Below are positions 47,195 to 56,230 of a stretch of 64,000 nt of DNA, piece after piece (the first letter of the stretch is position 1; each line of letters begins with the position of its first letter). Origin of the DNA: Vibrio sonorensis (GTDB taxonomy: Bacteria > Pseudomonadota > Gammaproteobacteria > Enterobacterales > Vibrionaceae). The notes below the pieces were generated by a model. It did no database searches and was not told the origin of the DNA. It saw nothing but the letters and a program-made list of their open reading frames with translations. The stretch spans positions 248,001-312,000 of the forward strand of contig NZ_LJJE01000092.1 in the NCBI RefSeq assembly GCF_001854765.1, read 5' to 3'. The translations under genes were made by a program, and so were the position numbers.

Positions 47195-47860
47195 ATGGTG
47201 AATGAAATTCCATATGTGAAGAAGAGAATACAAAATATCATTGTGATTATGACTGCTGTTTACATTATTGCTGCAGGAGGAGGGTTCGCTTATGTCATGA
47301 ACTCATTGGATGACAGCCATCAAGCTATCGATCTGGCTTCTCAAAAAGTGATGCAAGTTTATAGTGTTGAAATGAATACCACTTGGGATGTTCGATTAAA
47401 ACTGAAAGATCTGCTGTATAACTCAGGCTCTACGTTAAGCAAAGAGTCCTTTATCGAAGATGTAGAACTTTGGCATACAGGTATAGTTAAAAATTTTATC
47501 GATGATGGCTCAATACGTGCAGATAAAAGAATGGAAGTGATCAATGATTACTACTTTCACCTGAAAAACTCACCTAAACAACTCGGCAAATACCAAAATG
47601 GCGAAATTAATATTACTGAACTGAATGATTGGTTTGAACAAACCGAACACTCTGCGAATACGTTAGAAGATCTGCTTCAAGCATTTGTCAGAGAGATCAA
47701 TAGCAATCTGACTATGACGCTCGATGAGGCTTATCGTTCCTACGAAACCATGGCCGTGGGATATTTAGTTTCGTTACTCAGTCTTATGGTGTTATTTGCA
47801 ATGTACGCGTCTTCCTATGTTCGAAATACGATTTACGAAGGGTTTTCCTATGAGCTGTAA
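47195..47860 (+). CDS. orphan sensor-domain membrane protein (chemoreceptor N-terminus paralogue)
   Basis: A 221-residue protein with two TM helices (~12-32 and ~190-210) enclosing a helical periplasmic domain, then only ~12 cytoplasmic residues: no HAMP, methyl-accepting or kinase domain. The periplasmic domain matches that of the chemoreceptor at 50245-51912 (WHTGIVKNFIDDGSIRADKR against [26 protein letters not shown] against EVMSTW). It could dimerise with that receptor or bind the same ligand without signalling. The reading frame ends naturally with no sign of an interrupted kinase. Confidence 0.75.
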   Translation: MVNEIPYVKKRIQNIIVIMTAVYIIAAGGGFAYVMNSLDDSHQAIDLASQKVMQVYSVEMNTTWDVRLKLKDLLYNSGSTLSKESFIEDVELWHTGIVKNFIDDGSIRADKRMEVINDYYFHLKNSPKQLGKYQNGEINITELNDWFEQTEHSANTLEDLLQAFVREINSNLTMTLDEAYRSYETMAVGYLVSLLSLMVLFAMYASSYVRNTIYEGFSYEL

Positions 47861-48130
47861 CTCGTTGTGTAAAGATACACCCCCCTGAATGAAACACATT
47901 TTTATATTCATCACATCTAACTGCGAATGAAAGCGAAGTGATCACTTTGATAATCGGAAGACAATGTCACAATTTTTGGGAAAGAGCCGGAAAATGCTCT
48001 GTAAATTGTTAGGCAACAAATCTAAATTGAAGAGGCTTAGCAAGGTAGTAAGTGAACTTTGGCTTTGATTTATCCCGCCCTTCTACCGCTAGCAAAGAAC
48101 AGAGACAATGAGGTTAGGTGGTAGGGAATT

Positions 48131-48175
48131 ATGTGGGGTTCTAACCTTTATCTTATTGTTGCTGTTCTTACTTAA
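48131..48175 (+). CDS. putative 14-residue leader peptide
   Basis: ATG 48131 with AGGG 6 bp upstream opens WGSNLYLIVAVLT and stops at TAA 48173-48175, one base before a strong terminator hairpin. Leu, Ile and Val make up half of it. It may be an attenuator uORF, but no antiterminator is obvious and the downstream gene is unknown. A longer overlapping frame from 48108 also exists. Confidence 0.35.
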   Translation: MWGSNLYLIVAVLT

Positions 48176-48176
48176 G

Positions 48177-48210
48177 AAAACCACTGGCCCTAGGCTGGTG
48201 GTTTTCTTTC
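48177..48210 (+). terminator. terminator or attenuator hairpin
   Basis: AAAACCAC (48177-48184) pairs with GTGGTTTT (48198-48205), with GCC/GGC pairs inside, followed by CTTTC. It lies 36 bp before the next ATG, so it may be an attenuator rather than an operon end. Confidence 0.65.
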
Positions 48211-48245
48211 ATTGAAATATCGGAAAGTAATAAGGTTGATAAGTT

Positions 48246-48470
48246 ATGTTGTCTCAGGGTTATGCATACTATTATCGAAGAGTCATGATCACTTTGGAGG
48301 ACGGTTGTTATTGCAGTCACTTGTATCTCGATGATGAGCATATGGTTTTAAAGAAGTCGAGCCTTTACACACTGATAAAGCAGCTTGATAAGACCTTGGA
48401 ACACGATATTGCTCCAGAAGACAGCCATAAACTAAGTCGAAGGGAGTATTTACAAACCGTAATATCATAA
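48246..48470 (+). CDS. hypothetical 74-residue protein
   Basis: A small soluble protein (YAYYYRRVMITLEDGCYCSH in part) with no recognised domain, membrane segment or signal. It follows a terminator-like hairpin by 36 bp and precedes a winged-helix gene. The frame is clean, but its short length and lack of a strong ribosome site leave doubt. Context suggests a role in the local signalling island. Confidence 0.5.
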   Translation: MLSQGYAYYYRRVMITLEDGCYCSHLYLDDEHMVLKKSSLYTLIKQLDKTLEHDIAPEDSHKLSRREYLQTVIS

Positions 48471-48659
48471 GGGGCTGATAAGTCTAATATTAAGATGCAG
48501 TCAGGATTATTTTATCGTTTATAATTAATAGGCATTAATATGGTTTTTATTTATTAATGCTCTTTTTGGTAGGTTAAGCCTTTCATAATATTAAAGTTGA
48601 CCACTTCTTAATTAGATTAGAAGTGTTATTTACTTTAACAACAATAGCGACAGGTGGCC
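48471..48659. other. AT-rich spacer before winged-helix gene
   Basis: About 190 bp of AT-rich DNA; no gene seen. It probably holds the promoter of the winged-helix regulator. Confidence 0.4.
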
Positions 48660-49004
48660 ATGAAAATTACCCTAGATACCAACCGACACTTACTTTCGTC
48701 AGAAGCTAAGTCAATTTTGCTATCTGCTACAGAAATTGGCGTGCTCAACTCAATTTTAACTAACTATCCGAGTTCAAGTCATCGAGATTATATAGCAGAC
48801 GCGAATAAAGCAAATGGACGGGCGATAACATACAATCATGTTAATGTTATCGTCCACTCGTTGCGAAGGAAGTTTAAATCAATTGGAATCGATAACATTA
48901 TAATGACCGAACGAGGTATTGGTTATCGAGTAAATGACAAAATTAATGTGATTGAACGTCCTCAGGACCATAGCTTTATTCAAAAAATCAAACGATTAAT
49001 ATAG
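48660..49004 (+). CDS. stand-alone OmpR/ToxR-type winged-helix DNA-binding protein
   Basis: A ~115-residue protein consisting only of a transcriptional-regulator C-terminal (wHTH) domain. The recognition-helix region is AITYNHVNVIVHSLRRKFKS, and GIDNIIMTERGIGYRV is the classic wing of OmpR/ToxR family members. There is no receiver and no membrane helix. It is either a constitutive regulator or controlled by a partner. ATG 48660 lies in AGGTGGCCATG; GTG 48654 is the alternative. A terminator follows. Confidence 0.78.
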   Translation: MKITLDTNRHLLSSEAKSILLSATEIGVLNSILTNYPSSSHRDYIADANKANGRAITYNHVNVIVHSLRRKFKSIGIDNIIMTERGIGYRVNDKINVIERPQDHSFIQKIKRLI

Positions 49005-49023
49005 AAAGTTTGATATCCTAAAT

Positions 49024-49056
49024 AGTAAGCGCCCATAAGTAAGGGCGCTTACTTTT
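49024..49056. terminator. bidirectional terminator
   Basis: AGTAAGCGCCC (49024-49034) and GGGCGCTTACT (49043-49053) form a perfect 11-bp stem with T4 on the plus strand, between convergent genes. Confidence 0.88.
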
Positions 49057-49057
49057 A

Positions 49058-50014
49058 TCAGTTTAACAGTGATTGATAATTAAGTATTTCACTTGTGATC
49101 GGCGCGTCAAAGTTAATTTTACACTCTGAGCAGTATTTTATTCCCTTGTTACTCGTGACGTCAGCAGCATCAATGTCTAATAACGTATAAGAATACCTTT
49201 TGTTCCGCCATTTCACTCCATTAAACGATTCAATTGGCATGCCTACACCTATCACCTTGGCATTGAGGTCATTGCAGTATATTGGAAAGTAGATACGAGA
49301 CGTACAGGTTCGAACTAAGTTTCTTATATTTCTATTTTTTATTAATGTGTCGTAGATATATAACAACATATGTGCTCGTGCTCTGGCATCCATTGCATGT
49401 GAACAGGGAATAACCAGTGTATACTCTCTATCACTTTTCATGGTGTCGAAAGGCTTTATAAGTTGAACGAGATCTTTTAATTGAGTGTTGTGACTTTTAC
49501 ATTTTAAATAATCATTGTAATCAACAACGCCTGCAATCATATGCCCGATTAATTGTGAAGACGTTGAATAAATTAAGGTGCTGTTCACAACGGAACTTGG
49601 CATTTCTATTTCAGCTTTTAGATACTTATTGACGTAATGATTAATCGCATTTTTATAGTCTTCTATTTTTTCAGACTCAGTTAAAACCTTTACGTGCAAA
49701 ATATCGTCAAGATCATAATATGGTTGGTGGTAGCTCCTTTCGCACACCTCGCGAGCATTGGTTTTTATAGGATGAGCACTTGGACAATCGCTACGGTGCT
49801 TAAGAATTTTTTCTTCGTCAATGTCTAGGCATCTCGCAATCAAAGACTGGCGTTTTGGAGATGGCGTGGTAATCCCTCTTTCCCAGCGCGATAGAGTTGT
49901 TAGGTTAAGAGTTGCAAAGGACTCCGAATATTCAACCAGTTTATCTAATAAGGTTTGCTGAGTCAGTCCATTAATACTCCTTCCCTGTTTTAATATAGAA
50001 CTAAATAAAGTCAT
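49058..50014 (-). CDS. XRE-family regulator, paralogue of the 40827 gene
   Basis: A 318-residue protein. Its N-terminal XRE helix-turn-helix (LTQQTLLDKLVEYSES...TLSRWERGITTPSPKRQ) is clearly paralogous to that at 40827-41705. The C-terminal ~230 residues diverge and are unassigned, with a Cys pair near the end (YCSEC). It is transcribed divergently from the chemoreceptor. The two paralogues bracket the phosphorelay and orphan sensor, suggesting dedicated regulators of this island. Confidence 0.75.
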   Translation of the reverse strand: MTLFSSILKQGRSINGLTQQTLLDKLVEYSESFATLNLTTLSRWERGITTPSPKRQSLIARCLDIDEEKILKHRSDCPSAHPIKTNAREVCERSYHQPYYDLDDILHVKVLTESEKIEDYKNAINHYVNKYLKAEIEMPSSVVNSTLIYSTSSQLIGHMIAGVVDYNDYLKCKSHNTQLKDLVQLIKPFDTMKSDREYTLVIPCSHAMDARARAHMLLYIYDTLIKNRNIRNLVRTCTSRIYFPIYCNDLNAKVIGVGMPIESFNGVKWRNKRYSYTLLDIDAADVTSNKGIKYCSECKINFDAPITSEILNYQSLLN

Positions 50015-50244
50015 ATTTATACCCTAAATTTTCGTTTGTTTGAGTTTTTATATTTGTTGTTATTGGTTAGGTTTAAGTCATGGTTATGTCATGCTTAGGT
50101 CAGGGGAATACAATATGTAATGCAATTACTAGCGTGTGTAGTCTTATTCCTACATATTTTAAGGAGGTTTCTTATATTTTTATAGGCAGGTGGTTTATTT
50201 ATATAAAATACATTGCCGTTAATAAAAAAAGTTAATTGGTTACT

Positions 50245-51912
50245 ATGGGTGCCACCTTATGTTCGTATGAGAATCTCAGTGTGAAAATATTAAATAAAGT
50301 AGCAAACATTAAATTAAGTAAGCAGATAGTGAGTATGGTGCTGATTTTATGTGCCTTGTTGTCGGCGTCGTCAACTCTGATTTTAATGAACTTAGATAAA
50401 GTCGCCTCTAATTCCGATCAGCGTATTGGAATGGCAGCGGACCACATTAAGAACGTCTATGAGTATGAAGTAATGTCTACTTGGAGGACTCGGCTTAGCT
50501 TTAGCAAGATGCTTTCTAACCGTATAACGCAAGAAGAGTTTGGTGATCAATTGCTTAATTGGCATAAAGGCATAGTTGAAGGGTTTATTGACGATGGAAC
50601 GGCAGGAGCTGACAAACGGAAAGATCTGTTTGAAGCGTATTACCAAACCGTAGGCAAATTCGAGCACTACATAGATGGTTATAGTAAGTACAAAACCATC
50701 AGTAAACACGAATACGATAAGTGGTTAAACCAAGTTGACGGAAGTGCAAAAGCTTTGATTGGAGAGTTGGAGGCATTTACTCAAGAACTGAGTGAAAGGG
50801 TGGATGTCTCTCTTCAGTTTTCTGGTGAGGAGCGGGAAGTCGCGGTTGCCCAAGCGCTCGGTATTACCCTTACTTTGAGTATGATAGCCGCAATACTGTT
50901 TAGTCTGTACTTGTCCAAATTGAGTAAGCCCATTACTAGAGTCACTGAAACGTTAGAGTCCTTTTCTAACGGAAATTTGGTTAATGCACCGACCCTGTCT
51001 GGTAGTAGTGAAATTATATCAATCAGTCAGTCCCTCAAGAGTTTTAGAACAACACTTGCAACGTTAGTGAGTAACCTCAGAACTATAGGCAGTTCATTGA
51101 GCGTAGAAGGTCAAGAGCTGCAAAAGGTGGTGAATACACTGAGTGAAAATTCGAATAAAGAACTAGAACAAATCGAACTCATCAGCGTGGCTACAACTGA
51201 GCTCGCTAGTACGTCTAAAGAAGTCAGTGAGCAAGCGATTCAAGCAGAGGCGTGTGCAAGCCAAGTTGTGAATGCGATTGAAATTGGACAACGAGAGCTA
51301 GAGAACGCCAAAGAGAGTCGTCAATTGACGAAAGAAGCCGTGTTGACCAGCAATGATATCGTAGTCGAGCTGCACGAGTCTTCCAATGAAATCAGTAAAG
51401 TGGTCGATGTTATTCACAACATTTCAGAGCAAACCAATCTATTGGCGTTGAATGCGGCCATTGAAGCGGCGAGAGCTGGTGAACAGGGACGAGGTTTTTC
51501 GGTGGTGGCAGATGAAGTAAGAATGCTTGCTGCCCAAACACAGAAGTCAACAGAAAGCATTAAGGAAGTGATCAGTCGCTTACAGGAAAAGTCTTTTGTT
51601 GCGACGGAAGAAATCAAGAAAACCGTTGAGCAATTGGAAATCAGCTCTCAGGCGAATGAAGAAGCCGATCGCTCTTTTGAAAATATTATTAGCGAAATCG
51701 AAAACATCAACCATATCAATGCAATGGTTGCATCAGCTTCGTTGCAGCAGGCAAATGTGACGGGTGAGATCTCGCAAAATATCGTCCTTTGTTCGGACTC
51801 GATTAAAGCGACAGCAACCAGTGTATCGGGATTGGTAGAAAAAGCGACATCACTGCAAAGTTTGTCTGATCAACAAATATCAGAATTGAGTAATTTTAGC
51901 CATGATGAGTAA
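50245..51912 (+). CDS. methyl-accepting chemotaxis protein
   Basis: A ~555-residue chemoreceptor. The start is uncertain (ATG 50245, or GTG 50281 before [12 protein letters not shown]). TM1 ~30-52, helical periplasmic domain ~53-205 shared with the orphan protein at 47195, TM2 ~210-232, HAMP, and the methyl-accepting coiled coil with the conserved tip [20 protein letters not shown] and [10 protein letters not shown]. There is no C-terminal CheR-tethering pentapeptide. It signals to CheA/CheW encoded elsewhere. A good Shine-Dalgarno-like AAGGAGGT lies ~80 bp upstream without a suitable start. Confidence 0.9.
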   Translation: MGATLCSYENLSVKILNKVANIKLSKQIVSMVLILCALLSASSTLILMNLDKVASNSDQRIGMAADHIKNVYEYEVMSTWRTRLSFSKMLSNRITQEEFGDQLLNWHKGIVEGFIDDGTAGADKRKDLFEAYYQTVGKFEHYIDGYSKYKTISKHEYDKWLNQVDGSAKALIGELEAFTQELSERVDVSLQFSGEEREVAVAQALGITLTLSMIAAILFSLYLSKLSKPITRVTETLESFSNGNLVNAPTLSGSSEIISISQSLKSFRTTLATLVSNLRTIGSSLSVEGQELQKVVNTLSENSNKELEQIELISVATTELASTSKEVSEQAIQAEACASQVVNAIEIGQRELENAKESRQLTKEAVLTSNDIVVELHESSNEISKVVDVIHNISEQTNLLALNAAIEAARAGEQGRGFSVVADEVRMLAAQTQKSTESIKEVISRLQEKSFVATEEIKKTVEQLEISSQANEEADRSFENIISEIENINHINAMVASASLQQANVTGEISQNIVLCSDSIKATATSVSGLVEKATSLQSLSDQQISELSNFSHDE

Positions 51913-51973
51913 ACAAAACTGTCATAGAGAGGCTCTATACTCTGCCCCGACTTTACTGAGAGGACGCAATCAA

Positions 51974-52242
51974 ATGGACTACACAACGTTGTACAATATG
52001 GCAATGGCACTATTAGCTGATAAAGGTTGATTAAGTCCGAAGCTAAGGAGCTTATTCGTTGCGAAGTGCTTCGTTTTAACGTTTTTGATCTTCAAAGATT
52101 AGAAAAAGAAAATATCCGTTTTGGTGAAAAAGCGAAAACAGAGCTCTTACAGCGAATCAAACAAGAAAAACTGGCGAGTTATGTGCTTGCTTTAAAAGAG
52201 AATCAAGGTTCGTTGAACCTGTTAGTACCTGCGAGTTTGTAG
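51974..52242 (+). pseudogene. small conserved-looking protein, one frameshift
   Basis: ATG 51974 gives MDYTTLYNMAMALLADKG; one T missing near 52027 (GGTTG for GGTTTG) would join it to LIKSEAKELIRCEVLRFN and so on, ending at 52242, for a total of 89 residues. The joined protein is helical and soluble, and I do not recognise it. GAGAGGA lies upstream of the ATG at usable spacing. Likely an intact small gene with a sequencing deletion. Confidence 0.55.
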
Positions 52243-52570
52243 GTACCTAACCAGTTTTCACAGACTCAATGGGAACAAGGAAGTTCCGTCCCCCGCTAAC
52301 TTTGCCAAAGTGCTTCTCAAACACTTGCTTAATCTATATACTGCCCGACCTTTTTCTTTGCTTATCACTGCATAATCAAAGGATCTCAATATTCCATGAA
52401 TAGCCTGTCGACTCGACTTTGCGAGCTACCTGCCCTCTTTAGTCTTCCAAAGACGTGGTGGCTGGAGTTTTCGATGGACAGCCTTAGGGCTTAGCGGCAA
52501 GTTGGTTGACGGCAGTAATAGTGACACATTGAAAACAGAGCACCCAAAGTTTTCACAATAAGGAGGAGTA
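52243..52570. other. intergenic region upstream of yegD
   Basis: About 330 bp. No convincing reading frame, repeat or RNA was recognised on either strand. A GGAGGAG ribosome site for yegD lies at its end. Confidence 0.5.
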
Positions 52571-53923
52571 ATGGCGATAGGTTTTGATTATGGTACGGCG
52601 AATTGTTCCGTCGCTTATCTAGAAAAGGGCAAAGTGGTTCCGTTACCTATTGATGGGGAATCGCTTTACATAAGTTCGTCATTAAGTGCTCCGACGGCAG
52701 AGTCGGTGTCAGAATATCTCTTTCGATGTTTGAACATATCACCCAGTGACAAAATCGGTGAAGGCGTGTTGCGTAGAGCGATTAATACCAATAAGGATTT
52801 AGGTATTGACGTGGGAGATGAGGATATCAAATTTGGACAAACCGCTTTAGATATATACCTTGAAGATCCTAAAGACACTTATTATGTCAAATCCCCCAAA
52901 TCCTTTTTAGGCGTAGCGGGTCTTCGCCCAGAGCAGTTGTCGATATTTGAAGATCTCGTATGCGCAATGATGTCAAACATTCGCCAAGCTTGTGTGAAAC
53001 AGATTGGAGAAAAAGCCAATCAAGCGGTAATTGGCAGGCCGGTGAACTTTCTCGGGCGGGGCGGTGAAGAATCGAACGCTCAAGCTCAAGGGATCTTAAC
53101 AAGGGCGGCAAAGCGCGCAGGTTTTGAACAAGTGGAATTTCAGTTCGAGCCAGTAGCCGCAGGACTAGATTTTGAGGCGACGCTTCGAGAAGACAAAAAC
53201 GTGTTAGTCGTCGATATCGGCGGGGGAACGACTGACTGCTCGATGATTCGAATGGGACCTTCGTGGCTTGGTAAAAAAGAGCGGCAATCCACTTTACTTG
53301 GCCATACAGGGCAAAGAGTTGGCGGTAATGATCTGGATATCCATTTAACCTTTAAAACCTTTATGAAAGAGTTTGGGTTTGGTTCTAAAAAGCAATCAGG
53401 TTTAGAGATGCCGACTACGCAATTTTGGAATCCAATCGCGATTAACGATGTTCAAGCTCAGCGCGCATTTTACGCCCTGGACAACTACAAAGTTTTGAAA
53501 CAGCTTTACAAAGACGCCACAGAACCTAAAAAGCTGGCGCGCTTGATGTTGCTTCACAATGAAACTTTAGGCCATGCCTTAGTAAGGCAAGCAGAACAGG
53601 CCAAGATCCAGTTGGCAAGCGTTGAAGAGTTTGACGCACGTTTAGATCTTATTCACGAACAGCTAGCAGTGTCTGTCACTCAATCTGAACTTGAAGAGGC
53701 GATAGCGACACCGACCGAAAAAGTGAGTCAGCTCGTCAAGGAAGCCGTAAAGCAAAGTAACATTGTGCCAGATGTCATCTACATGACAGGAGGTTCAGCC
53801 CGATCCCCCATTCTGAGACAATCGGTAAGCTGCATTTTGCCAAACATCGAAATTGTCAGTGGCAACTACTTTGGTTCGGTGACGGCCGGTTTGGCGCGAT
53901 GGGCGTCCGTCTGTTTTGATTAA
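52571..53923 (+). CDS. yegD: Hsp70-family chaperone YegD
   Basis: A 450-residue actin/Hsp70-fold ATPase without the usual substrate-binding domain. Phosphate motifs are intact: IGFDYGTANCSVAYL (phosphate 1), VLVVDIGGGTTDCSM (phosphate 2) and YMTGGSARSPILRQ (adenosine loop), with EPVAAGLDFE as in Hsp70s. The length and YGTANCSVA/GRPVNF motifs match E. coli YegD. The cellular role is poorly known. A GGAGGAG site precedes ATG. It converges with and overlaps LysR by 4 bp. Confidence 0.88.
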   Translation: MAIGFDYGTANCSVAYLEKGKVVPLPIDGESLYISSSLSAPTAESVSEYLFRCLNISPSDKIGEGVLRRAINTNKDLGIDVGDEDIKFGQTALDIYLEDPKDTYYVKSPKSFLGVAGLRPEQLSIFEDLVCAMMSNIRQACVKQIGEKANQAVIGRPVNFLGRGGEESNAQAQGILTRAAKRAGFEQVEFQFEPVAAGLDFEATLREDKNVLVVDIGGGTTDCSMIRMGPSWLGKKERQSTLLGHTGQRVGGNDLDIHLTFKTFMKEFGFGSKKQSGLEMPTTQFWNPIAINDVQAQRAFYALDNYKVLKQLYKDATEPKKLARLMLLHNETLGHALVRQAEQAKIQLASVEEFDARLDLIHEQLAVSVTQSELEEAIATPTEKVSQLVKEAVKQSNIVPDVIYMTGGSARSPILRQSVSCILPNIEIVSGNYFGSVTAGLARWASVCFD

Positions 53924-54822
53924 CATTGATGGAAGCGCGAAAACTCGTCGATAAACCAATTTAACTTATCGGATTTGTCGCGAGTTTTATGCCAATAAAG
54001 TTTCAGTTGATAGTCTGGAACTTGCAAAGGTAAATCGCTGAGCAAAATGGGCAAGCGGCTACTTATGTGACTGGCGTAAAGTGAAGGCATGGATAGCAAA
54101 TAAGTGGTGTCAGGGAGAAAATGAGCAGCGGCTAATACACTGTTCATTTTTAAAGCGATATCGCGTTTCTTCTTCACCTTGGCGAGAGATAGGTCAATGA
54201 TGCCTCTGGATTCATTCCAAGGGGTCACTAAAATGTGCTGATAGTAAAGAAAAGCCTCTAACTGCAAATCTCCCTGCTCAGGGTGAGATTGACATCGTGC
54301 ACTGACATAAGAGTCGGTCAACCAGATAAGACTCGATAGTGCTTCGCTCGACTCTTGTTGATGAGCAAACCCGCACACCAAATCTACTTCTCCCTCCTTT
54401 AGCGCTAGTTCAGGAAGCCTTTGTTCCAACTGGACAAACTCAATATCGACACTAGGAAATTGGCGACTTAAATAGGCGACAAATTTGCGCATACACCAAG
54501 AAGTATAATCAGTGACAGCGATACGGAAGGTATGCTTGTCACTGGCGGTAAAAGGATGCGAGGTTTCAATTCCGTTTTTGATAGCGTTGAACGCTGGGAC
54601 GATATCGGCGGCAAGTTGGTTCGCGTATTCACTGGGCAACATCTGATTGTCCACTCGCACGAACAATTCGTCGTTGAGTCTCTCTCTTAAACGGGTGAGG
54701 GCGTGACTGCATGCAGACTGACTTAGGTTGAGCGCTTCGGCGGTCTGCGTCACTGAGCCAGTTTGGTATAAGCTTACAAAAAGTTTGAGCAAGTTAAGAT
54801 CTAGGTTTGAAAAATTAATCAT
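53920..54822 (-). CDS. LysR family transcriptional regulator
   Basis: A 300-residue LysR protein. The N-terminal winged helix reads LLKLFVSLYQTGSVTQTAEALNLSQSACSHALTRLRERL (in part), the hallmark of the family. The C-terminal ~210 residues form the periplasmic-binding-type effector domain. It resembles the NodD/PnbR-type subgroup (FSNLDLNLLKLF). It is divergent from a GNAT acetyltransferase, the likely target. Confidence 0.9.
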   Translation of the reverse strand: MINFSNLDLNLLKLFVSLYQTGSVTQTAEALNLSQSACSHALTRLRERLNDELFVRVDNQMLPSEYANQLAADIVPAFNAIKNGIETSHPFTASDKHTFRIAVTDYTSWCMRKFVAYLSRQFPSVDIEFVQLEQRLPELALKEGEVDLVCGFAHQQESSEALSSLIWLTDSYVSARCQSHPEQGDLQLEAFLYYQHILVTPWNESRGIIDLSLAKVKKKRDIALKMNSVLAAAHFLPDTTYLLSMPSLYASHISSRLPILLSDLPLQVPDYQLKLYWHKTRDKSDKLNWFIDEFSRFHQC

Positions 54823-54925
54823 GTACGACCTTCATTTGATGTGTGAATACAATGCACTTCATTCATATGATTATTCCTTTTACACTTAGCTTTGTACAGT
54901 TAATACATCTAGAGAGACGTAACGG

Positions 54926-55408
54926 ATGACCATTTCCATTAGAAAAGCGACCAAAGCCGATGCACCAACCATTTTGAACTTTATTAATGAGTTGGCCATT
55001 TACGAAAAAGAAGCCGATTCGGTTATTAACACTGTTGAGCAAATAGAAGAGCGGTTGTTTGGTTCAGAAGTACATGCTCATGGTTTGATTTGTGAATATC
55101 AGGGTGAAGCGATTGGTTTTGCCGTTTACTTCTTTAACTATTCGACATGGGTAGGAAAGTACGGATTGTACTTAGAAGACCTATATATCACTGAAAAACA
55201 AAGAGGAATAGGTGCGGGCAAAGCGCTCATGAAGCATCTTGCACAAATTGCGGTAGAGAAAGATTGTGGTCGCTTTGAGTGGGCAGTTCTTGACTGGAAC
55301 CAAAAATCCATTGAGTTTTATGACAGCATTGGCGCCAAACCTCAAAATGAGTGGATCAGCTACCGCATGGATGGCGACACGCTCATCCAGTTTGCTGAGC
55401 AAGGCTAA
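54926..55408 (+). CDS. GNAT N-acetyltransferase (SSAT-like)
   Basis: A 160-residue acetyltransferase. It starts ISIRKATKADAPTILNFI; the acetyl-CoA motif is LYITEKQRGIGAGKALM and the end VLDWNQKSIEFYDSIGA is typical of the diamine/spermidine (SSAT) subgroup. The substrate is possibly a polyamine or amino acid. Divergent from LysR with ~100 bp between. Confidence 0.88.
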   Translation: MTISIRKATKADAPTILNFINELAIYEKEADSVINTVEQIEERLFGSEVHAHGLICEYQGEAIGFAVYFFNYSTWVGKYGLYLEDLYITEKQRGIGAGKALMKHLAQIAVEKDCGRFEWAVLDWNQKSIEFYDSIGAKPQNEWISYRMDGDTLIQFAEQG

Positions 55409-55568
55409 GCGAGCACTGACTTATAAAGCACGTCATGCCTTAATAAAGGCTAAGTTAAAGCAAAATAAGATCCCCGACTCACTTTAATCATTGAAAGCAT
55501 AGTTTTTATTTTCTTGATACGGGTTTTGGCTAAAATCTGTTCTCCAAGCGAAGGTCAAGGAAGAGAAT

Positions 55569-56183
55569 ATGCAAACAGTGAGAGTCGGGGAGTATTCCGT
55601 TGCCCCATCAAAAGTGGTATGTGTTGGTAGAAATTACCTAGAGCATATCCACGAACTGAGCAATGCTGTTCCTTCAGAAATGGTCATCTTTAACAAACCT
55701 TCAACGGCCATCACTCATACATTGACCGCCTACCATCAAGAACCGCTCCACTATGAAGGGGAAATCTGCTTTGTCGTCAAAGACGGAGCCCTGAATGCAG
55801 TTGGTTTAGGACTAGATTTAACCAAGCGCACGCTACAAACAAGTTTAAAAGAGCAGGGTTTACCGTGGGAAAAAGCCAAAGCTTTCGACGGTAGTGCGGT
55901 GTTCAGCCGCTTCGTTCCCCTTACTGATATCCCTCTAGAAAGCTTAGAAATAGAGCTTTTTATTAACTGCGTTCGAGTGCAAAAAGGCGGGGTGAAGCAA
56001 ATGATGTATCCGCCACTCGTCATCTTAGATGAAGTGTCGAGCTATATGACGCTGCAAGACGGCGACATCATTATGACAGGAACGCCAAAAGGTGTCGGTG
56101 AAATTCACCGCGGTGATGTTTTCCTAGCGCGTTTGAAAAGCGATGAAAAAACTTTGATAGAAGTCGAGTGGCTAGCTGAGTAA
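55569..56183 (+). CDS. fumarylacetoacetate hydrolase family protein
   Basis: A 204-residue FAH-fold enzyme. Family motifs are VGRNYLEHIHEL at the N-terminus, the metal-binding HYEGEI pair of acidic residues, GLGLDLTKR, KAFDGSAVFS and the C-terminal GTPKGVGEI. Such proteins are acylpyruvate hydrolases or oxaloacetate decarboxylases; the exact substrate cannot be told. AGGAAGAG lies before the ATG. Monocistronic. Confidence 0.88.
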   Translation: MQTVRVGEYSVAPSKVVCVGRNYLEHIHELSNAVPSEMVIFNKPSTAITHTLTAYHQEPLHYEGEICFVVKDGALNAVGLGLDLTKRTLQTSLKEQGLPWEKAKAFDGSAVFSRFVPLTDIPLESLEIELFINCVRVQKGGVKQMMYPPLVILDEVSSYMTLQDGDIIMTGTPKGVGEIHRGDVFLARLKSDEKTLIEVEWLAE

Positions 56184-56230
56184 AAGAGGTAAGCCTAAGG
56201 CGACGTTCGCTAGGCTCAACTTCAAAGCGA

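Noticed and set aside
50160-50236. A short gene behind the AAGGAGGT sequence upstream of the chemoreceptor
   Set aside because: No start codon at a usable distance; the following frames end within a few codons.
52243-52570. Possible IS remnant on the minus strand upstream of yegD
   Set aside because: Some reverse-strand stretches looked protein-like, but no transposase motif, inverted repeats or continuous frame could be established.
55266-55487. 73-codon frame overlapping the end of the SSAT-like gene and running past it
   Set aside because: The upstream part is a shadow of the acetyltransferase; the extra basic tail (55409-55487) has no start of its own, so a separate gene cannot be supported.
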